Assembly (NCBI RefSeq): GCF_021018805.1 | Contig: NC_086253.1 | Span: 32,876,083 to 32,940,082, forward strand | DNA length: 64,000 bases | DNA from: Prinia subflava | Taxonomy: Eukaryota > Chordata > Aves > Passeriformes > Cisticolidae | Direction: 5' to 3' | In this document: in pieces, positions 40,541 through 51,092 of the stretch | How the letters are laid out: each line of letters begins with the position of its first letter | Position numbering within the stretch: position 1 is the first letter of the stretch | Position numbers and translations under genes: made by a program | The notes under the pieces: model-generated | The model's input: the letters and a program-made list of their open reading frames with translations, nothing else | What the model was told of the DNA's origin: nothing | Databases searched by the model: none

Positions 40541-41429
40541 GTAAGTCAATTCTTTTTAGTTTTAGAAATCCCCAGCTCAAGCACATGCCATCCTCAGACA
40601 CCACTGCAAACTACAGAAGTGCATTCTCATAATGCTTCTAGAGAACAGAGATATAAAAATATACTGTTCTAAATGTCAAATTATAATCTGTACCTTCAAA
40701 AATTTCAATACAGATTATGTAAGTTTTGACAAAGTACCACTGAGGTTTTAATTGAGATTTCTCAGGACCTTTTGCAAGTCAACACTTAACAAATACGTGA
40801 TGAAACCAGCAGTTATCTATGCTGAGCTCCGTCAGGCTGTGAATTCTCAAAATTTTCTTGTTAATGCAAAGCATCCTCCTCCCAACCCAGTGAGAGTATC
40901 CAGAAAGCTCTGCAGACCTATTTTAAAACGATCAGATTTCTACCTGATTGACATCACTAACTCCAGCAAAGAACAAAGATAATGATGAACTGAGAAAACA
41001 CAGACATGAAGAAAAAGCAATGTGGTTCTGAAAGTAATTTTGTCACCCTTTTGATAGGTTAGGCTGTGCTTTCTGTCTTGTAACCAAACTAACACATTTC
41101 TTCAAACTCTTCATTTTTCAGTGTTAGTGAACTGTGATCAACTCTACAGCACTTTATGTCACCTACTCAAACTCACCGTCTGACCTTAAATTAAATAGTA
41201 GTTTCTAAAAACACAAGATTAACAATTGTAAAGCCTTAAAATAAATACCTAGAACATACTTTGTATCATAGAAGGGTTTGAGTTGGGAGGGACATTAAAG
41301 ATCATCTAATTCCAACCCCCTGCCATAGGCAGGGACACCCGCTAATAGACCGGGTTGCTGCAGTTCCTTTTCTCATTTTAAACTCATAAGAATTAACTGG
41401 CGCTTTTCCTTTTCATTCTCTCCATACAG
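40541..41429 (+). other. PDLIM3 last intron
   Basis: An 889-bp intron from GTAAGT to ATACAG at 41424-41429. It carries a reverse-oriented CR1 fragment less than 80 bp from the acceptor. Confidence 0.85.
41264..41358 (-). mobile_element. CR1 LINE 3'-end fragment
   Basis: The sequence runs ATCATAGAAGGGTTTGAG, then TTGGGAGGGACATTAAAG, then CATCTAATTCCAACCCCC and TGCCATAGGCAGGGACACC. This is the reverse complement of the 3' end of CR1, the dominant LINE of birds. It is a 5'-truncated, diverged copy inserted in the last PDLIM3 intron in antisense orientation. Target duplications were not resolved. Confidence 0.9.
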
Positions 41430-41619
41430 AGGGACGGTGGTGAAGGCACGTGATAAATACCGGCATCCAGAATGCTTCGTGTGCTCTGACTGCGATCTCA
41501 ACCTGAAACAAAAAGGCTACTTCTTCGTGGAGGGCCAGCTGTACTGCGAAGCTCACGCGCGCGCCCGCATGAGACCACCGGAGGGATACGAAACAGTTAC
41601 GGTCTACCCAAAATGCTAG
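41430..41619 (+). CDS. PDLIM3: PDLIM3 terminal coding exon, LIM domain
   Basis: This exon completes the split Leu codon and encodes the body of the LIM domain: [23 protein letters not shown] and EAHARAR, then [14 protein letters not shown] and stop TAG 41617-41619. The conserved His and Cys zinc ligands are present. LIM domains mediate protein contacts; in ALP the domain helps position the protein with alpha-actinin. The C-terminal YPKC is close to the YPKA-like ends of other vertebrate ALPs. Confidence 0.96.
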
Positions 41620-43420
41620 TCTTAGGTTAACATACAAACATATGCATGCTCACAAAAAGCCTTTACCAGCTTAGAACTGCAGTACGAGTGTCAGGACTTC
41701 TGCCTAAATCCAAAGTAGAAGCTTTTAAACCTTTCTCTGTGGGATTCTGAGAGAGGTGGAAGTCCTTTTTAGCCAGCAATAGCATATTATACCATCAAAA
41801 TTCTGCTAAAATATTGTTTTTGAAACTGTCAATATAACTCAAGGAAGTATAAACTAAAACAGCTCTCCTGGAATACAAAAAGTGAAACAACTGAGGTATT
41901 ACATGAATGCTACAGCATTATGTACATATTATATATATATATATAATATACATCAGTGCTGTAAGCAAGACATTATTTTTAACATAAATTAAGTATTTGT
42001 GCAAACACCAACACCACCAAAGCCTTACAGGCTGGGCCACTATAAATGTAGAAACTTGACAGATCATTTGAAAAGGAGCTATTTTACATGCTAAGTACAA
42101 AACAAGCAGTTGTTCATGTCTGCTATTATTAAACTAGCATTAATGTACACCCCAAATATGTTTTGCTTACTTTGCTCTGAATTTGGGGTTACATTGCCTT
42201 AATTTTCTGATGCAGCAACTGTGATGAAAAAGAAATGTCAAGTCTCACAATAAAATGGTTAGTATAACAAAGACTGGTTAGTATGAGCAAAAGTTCTATG
42301 TTGTCTTAATGATTTTGAAATGATATCAACTTTCACATCACTTTGCAGAAAATTGTTCTGAGGCATGCACACACATGAATGGATTCTTTGGAAAAAGAAC
42401 CTCACACTCTAATAGGAATTTATTGTGAATTGAGAATGAAAGAAAATTTTAAAACTTTTCTGCAGAAAATGATACGGGATTTTTGTATCTCCATCTTTCA
42501 ATTTCCGTAATAGAAACAATGGGGAAATATCATCACAATGTGTTTATTGCTGGTAAATTAAAGTTTGGACAACTATAAAAATAAATGCAAAGGCAAAGTC
42601 TTTTATTAAAAAGCCTGGTGAAGTCCTAAGGAATAAAAAACCAAAAAGCTGAAAGAATATGGGGGTTTGTTACCAATTTCTGAAACTTGTCAAGGGCTAC
42701 ATTGCTTTCTGGTAGGTGCCAGCCACATAAATACACCTAATGGGCACACAATACTTAGCACTTGCAGAAAATATCAAAACAAATCATAAATTCTTTAATG
42801 GAGTGTTTTGAACCTGCTCCAAAGTAGAAAAATCTACAAAATTTTATACCAAATCCACAAGACTAGCAAAAAAATAACAGTCCAGTGACAAACAATCTTA
42901 TGAACTTCTCCCATTATATAATGCAAGAAGCCTACAATGCAAGTAGAATATGGAATCAAAATAAATTCTACATACTTTAAATTTATTTTAAAAATTCACA
43001 AGTCCCAAAGATTTAAATACAATGTCCACATATTCAAAGACTTTTCAAAATGTCTTAAAGTATTATTTCAGAACTCAGAAGTTTTAAAAATGTGTGTGTC
43101 ACTGCATTTATTACTTACATTTCCATATCAAGAGCAGAGATTAAAGAAAAAGAAGTGTTGCACCCTTTTCAAGGTTAGTTGGTGAATTATTTTTGGGCAC
43201 AAAACATAGTTCTGCTCCTCAGGTACCATAGAGGAAATGTGTAGTATTAATATTTTTCCATTGATAAAGCCCATAAATCTGAAAATCCTTTTGAAAATAA
43301 GAGTGTGCATAATGTCTATTTTTACAAACCGAAAACGTCATTGGTGTTTTAAAATTTTTGTTTAATGTTTATGTCTTTGTGGAGTAAAAGTAAAAATAAA
43401 TCTACTACAAATGATAAATA
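41620..43420 (+). other. Probable PDLIM3 3' UTR
   Basis: Non-coding sequence after the stop. AATAAA hexamers lie at 42249-42254 (followed by GT-rich sequence), 42580-42585 and 43395-43400 (followed by a GT-rich stretch). Which is used is unknown. An (AT)n run lies at about 41929-41950. Confidence 0.45.
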
Positions 43421-46145
43421 TTCTGTGTTTCTTTTCATCTGGTGTGGAAAATGAGGAAGTATAAGTGTCAAGTGACTTGACAGTAACAGAGGTTTGGCTT
43501 TCAGTCTGGGAGAGCACTATTCTCTGGATTAATCAAATCCCTGGCAAAAATGCAAGACAATTTTTATATTAGCATTTGGTTACACATTCAGGGCTTTCTA
43601 AAACAGAATGAGATCATGTGCTTTCCAAACTAAAGACTCAAAACTGCTCTCTTTAACACACCAAATATACCAATTGTAAACATGGGGAAACTGTTGGAAA
43701 TGCAGATACAAGGTGTTAGGAAGTCACAGAACATGACCTGATGCTAAAACTCTGGGTTAAGTTCAGTGGTATTGCATCATCATGTAGTGCTGTTTTGGGA
43801 GCTTTTAAGTTGGATGTGACACTGATAGAATCAGAAGGTAAGCCTATCTAATTCCAGGTACTGGACTACGTGAAAACCCATACAACAACATAACATCAAG
43901 AAAACCATGATTTCGGTTAATGCAGATTCTGAAATCTCTGATCCTGACAGAAGAGAAAAATAGGAAATTTCATCCCACAGTCACTTCAGTCTGGGAAAAC
44001 TATATTTAGTTTTAAATGTGAGAGGAAGATATACCAATTCTCTCTATTGCATCCTCAAGAATTTTCAGTAGGGTGTCATTGGTTTCTGGCACAAAAGGTG
44101 TCCACCTAAAGATCTAACCACTTTATCTTCTGGTTTCAGAATAGTGTGGCCAGTCAATCATGCTAGTAGCTTAATGCTACTATGCCTCTCAGCTGTGCCT
44201 AGTCTCTTACATATTTTTCAAGCCAAAGGCATGGCATTTATTTTTAGCTAGAGAAAAAGGTAGGAAGTGTGACCTCACATGCTTTTCATCTCAGCTCTTC
44301 AAATGTTGATCAAGTGAGGAAAGCTTTCCCTAGCTATACTACTGCTGCATAAACAGCAGGGCCATTTTGGGAGATGTTAAAAACTTTTAAGAAACTGAAA
44401 TACTCCAAATGAGGAAGCCAAGAATTACTTCTGAAAATACATAGATTAATTTATATGTTGCTGTTGAATCAATTCCTCCAAGACAAATACTTTTGGTCTT
44501 TCAAGTAATGAAGTTTTGCCAAAAATCTGAAATCTTAGAAAGTACTCTAAAGATGCTAAAAGAAACTGTTTTCCATCAACTAAATAGCTTCCTTCATTTT
44601 TTCAACTACATTTCATCACCTAAAAAATTCAACTAGCACTTTTGTTCGGATCAGAAGTGGGCTATTGAATGTAAACCCACCACTGTTCCCACTGATTGCA
44701 TTTTGGTAATTTTGGTTCACATCACACAACTTCAGAGTGCACAAAATGGTTTCTTTCAGGATGAAATTCACTCAGAAGTTGTGATCTGGGAGCAATGCTA
44801 ATGCACATCAGCCACTAATGGGAACACAATCCATAGAATCAAACTAGAGTTGAATAGACCATGCCTGAAACATGTAAGGTAGATGCCTCAATAACAACTG
44901 ATCATCTCCTACTGCATCTCACTGCCTTTTAAAACATACCTAATTTAAAACTGCTTGCAAGTTTCATAGGGGAAAGGCTTCTCAACAGAAATTAAATTAC
45001 TGACTGCTTATACAGTCTCAGAAATGGGACCTGATTTCAGATTCATCAAAGCTCAGAGCTGTTTGACCAAGACTTCTGGTTCAAATTTCTATAAAACAGA
45101 TCAAAGAGAATAACTCTGCAGCAAGATCTGACTTGCTCATAACAGACATGCATTTGATTTAAACCCCATTTTAGCGGTCTTTTTCACAAGGACAAGAGCA
45201 TTATTTTCCCAGTGGGTTCAAACATTTGTAAATAAAATGGTGGGAAGTAAAACATGTTTGCTGGCATATATCCAGAAAATCTTCTCTCTGAAGGCAACCA
45301 CACTCTGCAGATTTAGCCATTTCTGTTTCTCCTTGTTCCTCCTGTCACCCAAGCAAGTTATTCAGATAGCTTCTTTGAAACTGTTAACAAGAAATCTCCA
45401 CAAGCAGATTAGTCTTTTTTTCTAAGTGCATGAATTTTTGAAAGAAAATGCAAGTCTTCAGTTTATGATCAGTGCCATCAACCAGAATCTTTGCCTCCAC
45501 AGCATACACTGAATAAAAAATGTTATCTACACAATGAGTTCCCAAAGATTTTGTTTCTATATATGGTAAAGCACACATTTGTTTTAGCATTCTTAGTGAG
45601 TGTTTTTAGTTACATACACTCTACCTCATCTTCCCTCTCTGCACACCAGACCATGATCCAAAGACCAGTAAAGCTTTTAGGAGAGTCTTGACAGATTGTA
45701 TATTACATTACTATGAAAAAATGCTCTCTTTGGCTCAGGAGAGGACAGTTTTCCAAAATAAACCTTTAAAGAAGTACAGTTTTATACAGGGTGGACAAAT
45801 TATAGCTATGTTAGAGTGCAAATCACAAAGCACAGAAACTGTAGACTAGTTAAAGATTATTCATTATACCGCAAAAACAAAACATTCCCTAAATACCAAC
45901 AGGATTCTGAGAGGAAAAATCTCCTGCAAGGTTTTCACAATTTTTCTTTTCATGTTTCTTTTCATGTTACCTCAAAACCAGATTTACAGAGATGACTCAT
46001 TCTTTGTATAAGTATTTTTAAAAATAGTATATTCTTGATTTGAGAAGTTTTTGACTATCCTGTAAAACATGAGTTTATAAACAGTTAAACAGTTAAATAT
46101 TAATTAGACCAGTTATCCAAGGAGATATGACTGGAATAATATGTT
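43421..46145. other. Intergenic sequence downstream of PDLIM3
   Basis: About 2.7 kb with no recognisable gene, RNA or repeat. It ends at the CAA-rich microsatellite in which ERV1 is inserted. Confidence 0.6.
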
Positions 46146-46151
46146 CAATGG

Positions 46152-46275
46152 CAACAACAACAACAACAACAAACCCCACAACGAAAACAACAACAACAAC
46201 AACCAAGAAAAAAAAACTGCCAAAGAAACAAAAACAAAAAAACCACCAACAACAAAATAAAACACCACACAAACG
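46152..46275. repeat. CAA-rich microsatellite
   Basis: Runs of CAA interrupted by A-rich stretches. ERV1 sits at its 3' edge and the sequence resumes as A/C-rich DNA beyond 52,376. Translations of this region (poly-Asn/Thr or poly-Val/Phe) are simple-repeat artefacts. Confidence 0.9.
46270..46275 (+). repeat. ERV1 target-site duplication, left copy (caaacg)
   Basis: Six bases directly before the TG of the 5' LTR, repeated at 52376-52381 directly after the CA of the 3' LTR. Confidence 0.9.
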
Positions 46276-47558
46276 TGTCGGAGTCCATGTTTTCATGGAT
46301 CCTCCACAGAGAGTGAAAAGTACAGAGATAGAATTAAAGCCTTTAGAAAAATTAGAATATATAAAAGCTTTAAATGCATAAAGTAGAAATCTAACCCTTA
46401 GCTTTAAGCTTTACATGCCCTAAGTCCTAGTTCAGTGTAGAAGGACACAGCTTCAGGCCTAGTGATAGAGTAAAGACATAACAAAAATAGGGTAGACTGC
46501 TGTCTGTAACTCGTATAAACTTTATGCAGGGAAGATAGAGTTTTTCATATATGATAGGATAGAGGTTTTTTACAATAACAAGATAGAACTTGAGGCTAGC
46601 AGGATAGTGTTTTGCGTTAATAGATATGTTAAGTGCGTAGGTTCTGATACTGTTTTTCGTAGTTTTACGAACTTTAGAATTGTACCTAGATTGGTTAGTG
46701 TGTAGATAAAAAATATGAATATGCATTTTGCAATTTGGGATAAAAAGCCTCAGGGTTGGAGGTGGAGGCATCGATTGATTGATCAATTCGATCTATCGAT
46801 CCAACCTCCACCTCCTGCAGCCTGAGGAAGGAGTCTTGCCAGGGAGCCGAATGGGATTCTAAAGGTATCATCTAAAGGTAGCCTGGGATCTGGGCCCTGG
46901 GGTCCCGTCCCTTCCTCCTGCGAGGGTTCGGGACCCCAGGGATCCTCCCTGGCCCCTGCGATCCCGTCCCTTCCCTTTTCCCCTGCGGCGTTTGCCCCGG
47001 GACTCTGTTCGGGGCTGCTGGGGAGTCTGTGAGGGTTCCTGTCTCTGCAACCGGGAACTGCAAGGGTTTGGGACCCCGGGACCCTTCCTTGTCCCTGTGA
47101 CCCTGCTTTCGGGAACTCTGCCAAGTTGGGGACCCCTCCATTGCCACTGTGATCCCCGCGGCCGGGACCCCTGTCTGGGATCTGTGATCTTGTGTTCCCT
47201 TTCTGTTATTGTGACCCCACGGTTGGAAAATCCTGCTTGGGGTCAGATGGGAGGCTGATTTACCTAGAGGCTGTAATGTCAGATTTCTGCTTTGCTTATA
47301 GTCTTACTAGTTCTGCTTGTTAGGATTTCTATGCTTTGTTTGCTGTTTCATTAGAACTCTGTGTGTTAAGATTTCTATGCTTTAGTCATTGTCTTGTTTA
47401 GACTTTCTTTGCCTAGGTTTGTAACTGGTTGTAGAATAAGGCCGCTCTTAGAACTCTCTGCCTTCAGATATGTGCTTTTGTATAAATAAATTACTCTATT
47501 TAGAAATCAAGATGTGGTAAGATCTTTAGAGACTTTATACCCGTACCCAGCCTAGGCA
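46276..47558 (+). repeat. ERV1 5' LTR
   Basis: A 1,283-bp LTR, TG to CA. Two TATA-like elements are present: TATATAAAAG at 46358-46367 and GATAAAAAG around 46738-46746. The polyadenylation hexamer AATAAA lies at 47485-47490. Either TATA box implies an unusually long R region (about 740 nt or more). The middle third is GC-rich with repeated GGGACCCC/GATCCCG words (about 46,880-47,230). Near the end there is a 21-bp imperfect direct repeat (47318-47338 and 47364-47384). Open frames of about 60-119 codons here recur in the 3' LTR and are not considered genes. Confidence 0.93.
46758..46815 (+). other. ERV1 LTR inverted repeat (predicted hairpin)
   Basis: GGAGGTGGAGG at 46758-46768 pairs with CCTCCACCTCC at 46805-46815, and inner ATCGAT words at 46770-46775 and 46795-46800 can extend the stem. 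It lies 15-25 bp after a TATA-like element, so it would be at or near the 5' end of the viral RNA. The same structure is in the 3' LTR at 51575-51632. The position suggests an RNA element, by inference. Confidence 0.6.
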
Positions 47559-47797
47559 AATTGATGCCCCTCGTTTTAAGAGCGGCGTACATTGCTATAC
47601 ATAAGCAACGGCCAGGTCTCTCCAGACGACTGCTCGAATCGGCTGTTAGGACGAAAACAGCATTCCCCCGCGCGGGCTTTTTTGCAAGAATCTGTATCCC
47701 GAAGGAAGGATAAGGGCGGTGTTCTAAGGCTTTCTCCAGGACCCTGGAAAAGCTGCCGTTCCTACTAGCGAAATAATGGTCTGGAGTAATCCTAAAT
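47559..47797 (+). other. ERV1 leader and putative primer-binding site
   Basis: The sequence after the 5' LTR is AAT then TGATGCCCCTCGTTTTAA (47562-47579). A PBS is expected here, but it starts TGA rather than the usual TGG that pairs with tRNA CCA. I cannot assign the tRNA. The rest of the leader (239 bp in all) is moderately GC-rich without clear repeats. Confidence 0.5.
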
Positions 47798-47908
47798 ATG
47801 GGGAATAATTTGTCTAAAGAACAAAAACACATCTATGATTGTTTAAAGTTACTGATTTTGAATAATGGCTATGATGTTTCTGGAAAGGATTTGAAGGTAT
47901 TACTCTAA
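47798..47908 (+). pseudogene. ERV1 gag, truncated matrix N-terminus
   Basis: A 36-codon frame starting MGNNLSKEQKHIYDCLKLLI and ending at TAA 47906-47908. Met-Gly plus a polar stretch and amphipathic helix is the myristoylated start of a matrix domain, and its layout resembles the ERV2 Gag start. A full matrix domain is about 100 residues, so this is cut short by a stop or deletion before the next frame at 47963. Confidence 0.65.
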
Positions 47909-47962
47909 AACTGCTACTTTAACTGCTACTTTAAAACTGTAAAACTTTTTAACTAATCACAA

Positions 47963-49321
47963 ATGGAAACTGTAAACTTAGAACTTACTTTATTCGGTAA
48001 AGCTGCATCGCAAACTGTTGAGGTAACCCGGGACCGCGATTCGCTTCTAGGGGCGGTGGGGGGCAAAGATGAATCTCTGTTTGTTCCTCAGCAACAAGGG
48101 TTTGTTCCCCGCGCTGCCGAGCCCATGCCGCGGCCCGGGAGCCGCGGGACAGAGAACGATACAGCTCCCCCGCACACAGCCGCGAGCTTGGGAGCACAAA
48201 CGCAGACTGCAGCATGGTCAGAGCCCCCCTGCCAGCTCCAGCCGCGGACCCGGGCTGCGGAGGGACCCCCCCCCACACACACAAACCCGTGCTGGGAGGA
48301 CCCGAACTCTTCGGGAGTCCCGCCGCAGCCCACCCCCGCAAGGATCATGGATCGTTCACAAACTAAAACCCTGCCGTCCTTTACACCGCTGCACGGTCCG
48401 GCGGCAGCCGTGGCTCTCATCCTACGGGAGCCGCCGCTGCCGCCGCCCGACCACGGCGCGGGACACCCTGCACCTAACCCGCCACAACCCATCGGACACC
48501 GCCACACAGGAGCGCGACCGCGGGAGCCGCTGCCAGCACCCACGCCGCCATCACACGACCACGCGGTTTGTACTGCCCGCGGAAAAGAACCAGCGCTGCG
48601 GAGTGACGTCATGCCTGCGTCAGCCCACACCGTCCTGCCCTCAGCGCCTGAGCCCGTGCCTGGGAGCCCGGACTCTCCACTGACCCTCCCGATCCTGCAC
48701 AGACCTCGGACAATACCAACGCTGCAACAAGAGGGGGGAACAGGGGAGGGTAGGCACCAAAGTAAAAGAACCACACAGGACATCCGTGAGAGACACCATA
48801 AGACTATTATGCACCAAAACACAGACATAAATAATACTTGCTCGGACAGTGACTCAGATTTATCAATTCTAGACCCAGCGGACTTAAACTGGGAAGCAGA
48901 TTTAGTCACTTCTAACATAGAACACCCTTCACCTCAGCCTGAATGGAGGCTTCCTCCAAGAGAGGCTCAGCAGGAGTCCCTGGCTGCAGAGCTGTTTGTG
49001 GCTTTGTCAGTCAGGGGTGGCAGACAGGGTGGCAACTTATTACAGACACTAAATCATGGGGACACTGGGGATCCTGCTTGCGAAGCTCTGGTGTTGACTC
49101 AGTCAATAACAACCGCAAAAGAGACTTATCCAGACATAAAGCAGGGAACATCAGAGACATTTCTCATGTTTTTAGATCACCTGATAGATGTCATAGACAC
49201 ACAATGTAACAATGACCTGGTATGTCTTTATATGGAAAATTTCTGTCCAGCATCTCTTCTGGACTTTTTCAGTCCAGTTGCAGGGAAACTAGTCACCACC
49301 AAAAAGTACAACAACATCTAA
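47963..49321 (+). pseudogene. ERV1 gag-like frame, internally deleted
   Basis: A 452-codon frame. Residues about 30-260 are Pro/Ala-rich and basic, followed by an acidic DSDSDLSILDPADLNWEADL segment. The C-terminal part contains a major homology region (YPDIKQGTSETFLMFLDHLI, around 49,126-49,185), the defining motif of retroviral capsid C-terminal domains. There is no recognisable capsid N-terminal domain and no CCHC zinc knuckle. The last 35 residues do not look like Gag. It is a remnant of a class II-type Gag. It could still be translated, because it is open, but a particle-forming role is unlikely. Confidence 0.7.
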
Positions 49322-51079
49322 CTTGTACTCTAATTAATACAGAAATACATTACCATATGAAGCACAATCACAATGGAGAGTAGAATAGAAATGGATTTAA
49401 TAGAAATGGATTTTTAATTAGAGTCATTTATTATATATGTATGTTTGAGTTAAGTTATATTTTAGTAATCTGTTAATATTAAGATAAACTTTTGTATAGT
49501 TTAGTTTAAGTATAGTCAGTGTGGTTTAGTTTAAGTATAGGTTAAGTATTGTTCAATTAAATTATGTTAGGTTAAGTTTAAATTCTGTTAAGTTTAAGTT
49601 ATTTTTAAGTTTTGGTAGGTTTAAGTTTTATAAGATTTAAATAATATTAAGTTTATATGCTATTAAGGTTTTTATCGCATATGAGTTTTGTTAAGATTTA
49701 TTCATATTAAGTTTAAGTGTTGTTTGTTTTTAAGAAAATATGCTCATTTTAGTTGTAAAGTTAAATTAGTTCTAGAGATAAGATGCTTCACGGGAACAGC
49801 GATGATGAAACATTGGAAAACACCTATTATTAGATGGAGGAAGATGAAAGGTTTGAAAGGTTTGAAAGGTTCTATTATTAGTGGCATTTCACAAAGCCAC
49901 ATTGGGATTGTTGATTGTGAGCTGTTTTAGTGAAGTTTCCCTTTTTGTAAGTTATAAGTATATGATAGTTTAGAAAAGTATCATTTCAATTTTCTAGGAT
50001 GATTAGTGTTAATATATTAATTGTTAAGATCTTTGTTTTAGAAATGTATTAAAGGACCTCACTCCAGTTTAGAGCCCGAGCCTTGGCCAAGCCCTGACTC
50101 TATCTGGATGGATGTTCTGCTAAAAGCTCAGATGGTTTCTGCTTCAAAAAACAAATTCAAGTCATTTTGACTTGACAATTTGACCCTGTAAAATGACAGC
50201 TGAACCAATTTTCAGGGTGGACTGAGCATCTTGCCCGGGAAAGGTGGTCTGGGTCCAAACTGAAAAAAAAGGTTCCAAAAGCTGTCTGCAGACTCTGAGA
50301 TGAAAGCACAGTGTTTTAGTAATTAGTAATTATCTTATTTTACATATGTAATTGTTAAAAGTCACCAATTATGCCTGTTCTTCATTGTTGTACCTGAATT
50401 TTCCTGATTTCTGTCAGTACTTAACAGAGTTATGCATTTGTTTAGAGTACCTGTGCACTTATGTAATATTCACATCAATCATAAATATTGCCCAGTCTAC
50501 TAGCTGGTGCAATTTTCAGCATTTACAGGAGCTGTCAACTCATTAGAATGAAGAAGTATAAAATATCCATCAGTCAGTAGATGTTCTTTAAGTGCAATTT
50601 TACACCGGTACACACAGGGAAAAGGTTTGTTTTAGTTTAGAAATCTAGAAACAGGACAAATTGAAGGTACACTTTCTCTATTAACCTGGGGCGAAGGGCT
50701 TGCTTGTGTTTCTGCAGATTTGAGCCCAGGTGAATTCTAGCATAGAATGTAAAGAAGACAATGAGCACAGAAACACGCTGACCACTCCATGAACAGACGA
50801 GCAAGCACGCAGACGTGAACTGCGCAGAGATTCTGATTTGCACCTGCCATCGTGTGCTTCAGTCACAAAAGACTTTGGACTTTGGGGATTTAATGTGGGA
50901 ATCTGTAGTAATGTAGAATTTCTGTTAGTAGATGTGGGGAACAATTGTATGTTATCCTTTTGCCTCTTGCTTTTGTTTTGCTTGCTTTTAGTAGCACAGA
51001 TTTTTTTTTCCTAGTTAGCCAAACCTATAACTAATGTAGATGATTAATAAGGCTGTTAAGAAAGTCTACATGTGTAAAC
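49322..51079 (+). other. ERV1 non-coding interior
   Basis: About 1.76 kb between gag and the polypurine tract without recognisable pol or env. Positions 49,440-49,740 are a C-poor tract of degenerate TTAAGTTTAAGT words. A triple GTTTGAAAGG repeat lies near 49,848-49,875. From about 50,050 the composition becomes ordinary, with only short chance frames. It looks like foreign or heavily rearranged sequence carried by the element. Confidence 0.6.
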
Positions 51080-51092
51080 AAGGAGGGGGAGA
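51080..51092 (+). other. ERV1 polypurine tract
   Basis: AAGGAGGGGGAGA directly abuts the TG of the 3' LTR, as expected of the plus-strand primer site used in reverse transcription. Confidence 0.88.

Noticed and set aside
46093..46381. Poly-Val/Phe (minus) and poly-Thr/Asn (plus) open frames
   Set aside because: Both are translations of the CAA-rich microsatellite and have no gene-like content.
46427..47258. Open frames of 60-119 codons within the ERV1 LTR, repeated in the 3' LTR
   Set aside because: They recur only because the LTR is duplicated; most are antisense and none shows a recognisable domain. A superantigen-like LTR gene was considered, but no membrane or domain feature supports it.
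48069..48918. Alternative plus and minus frames over ERV1 gag
   Set aside because: Composition artefacts of the GC-rich gag segment. The frame at 47963-49321 holds the major homology region.
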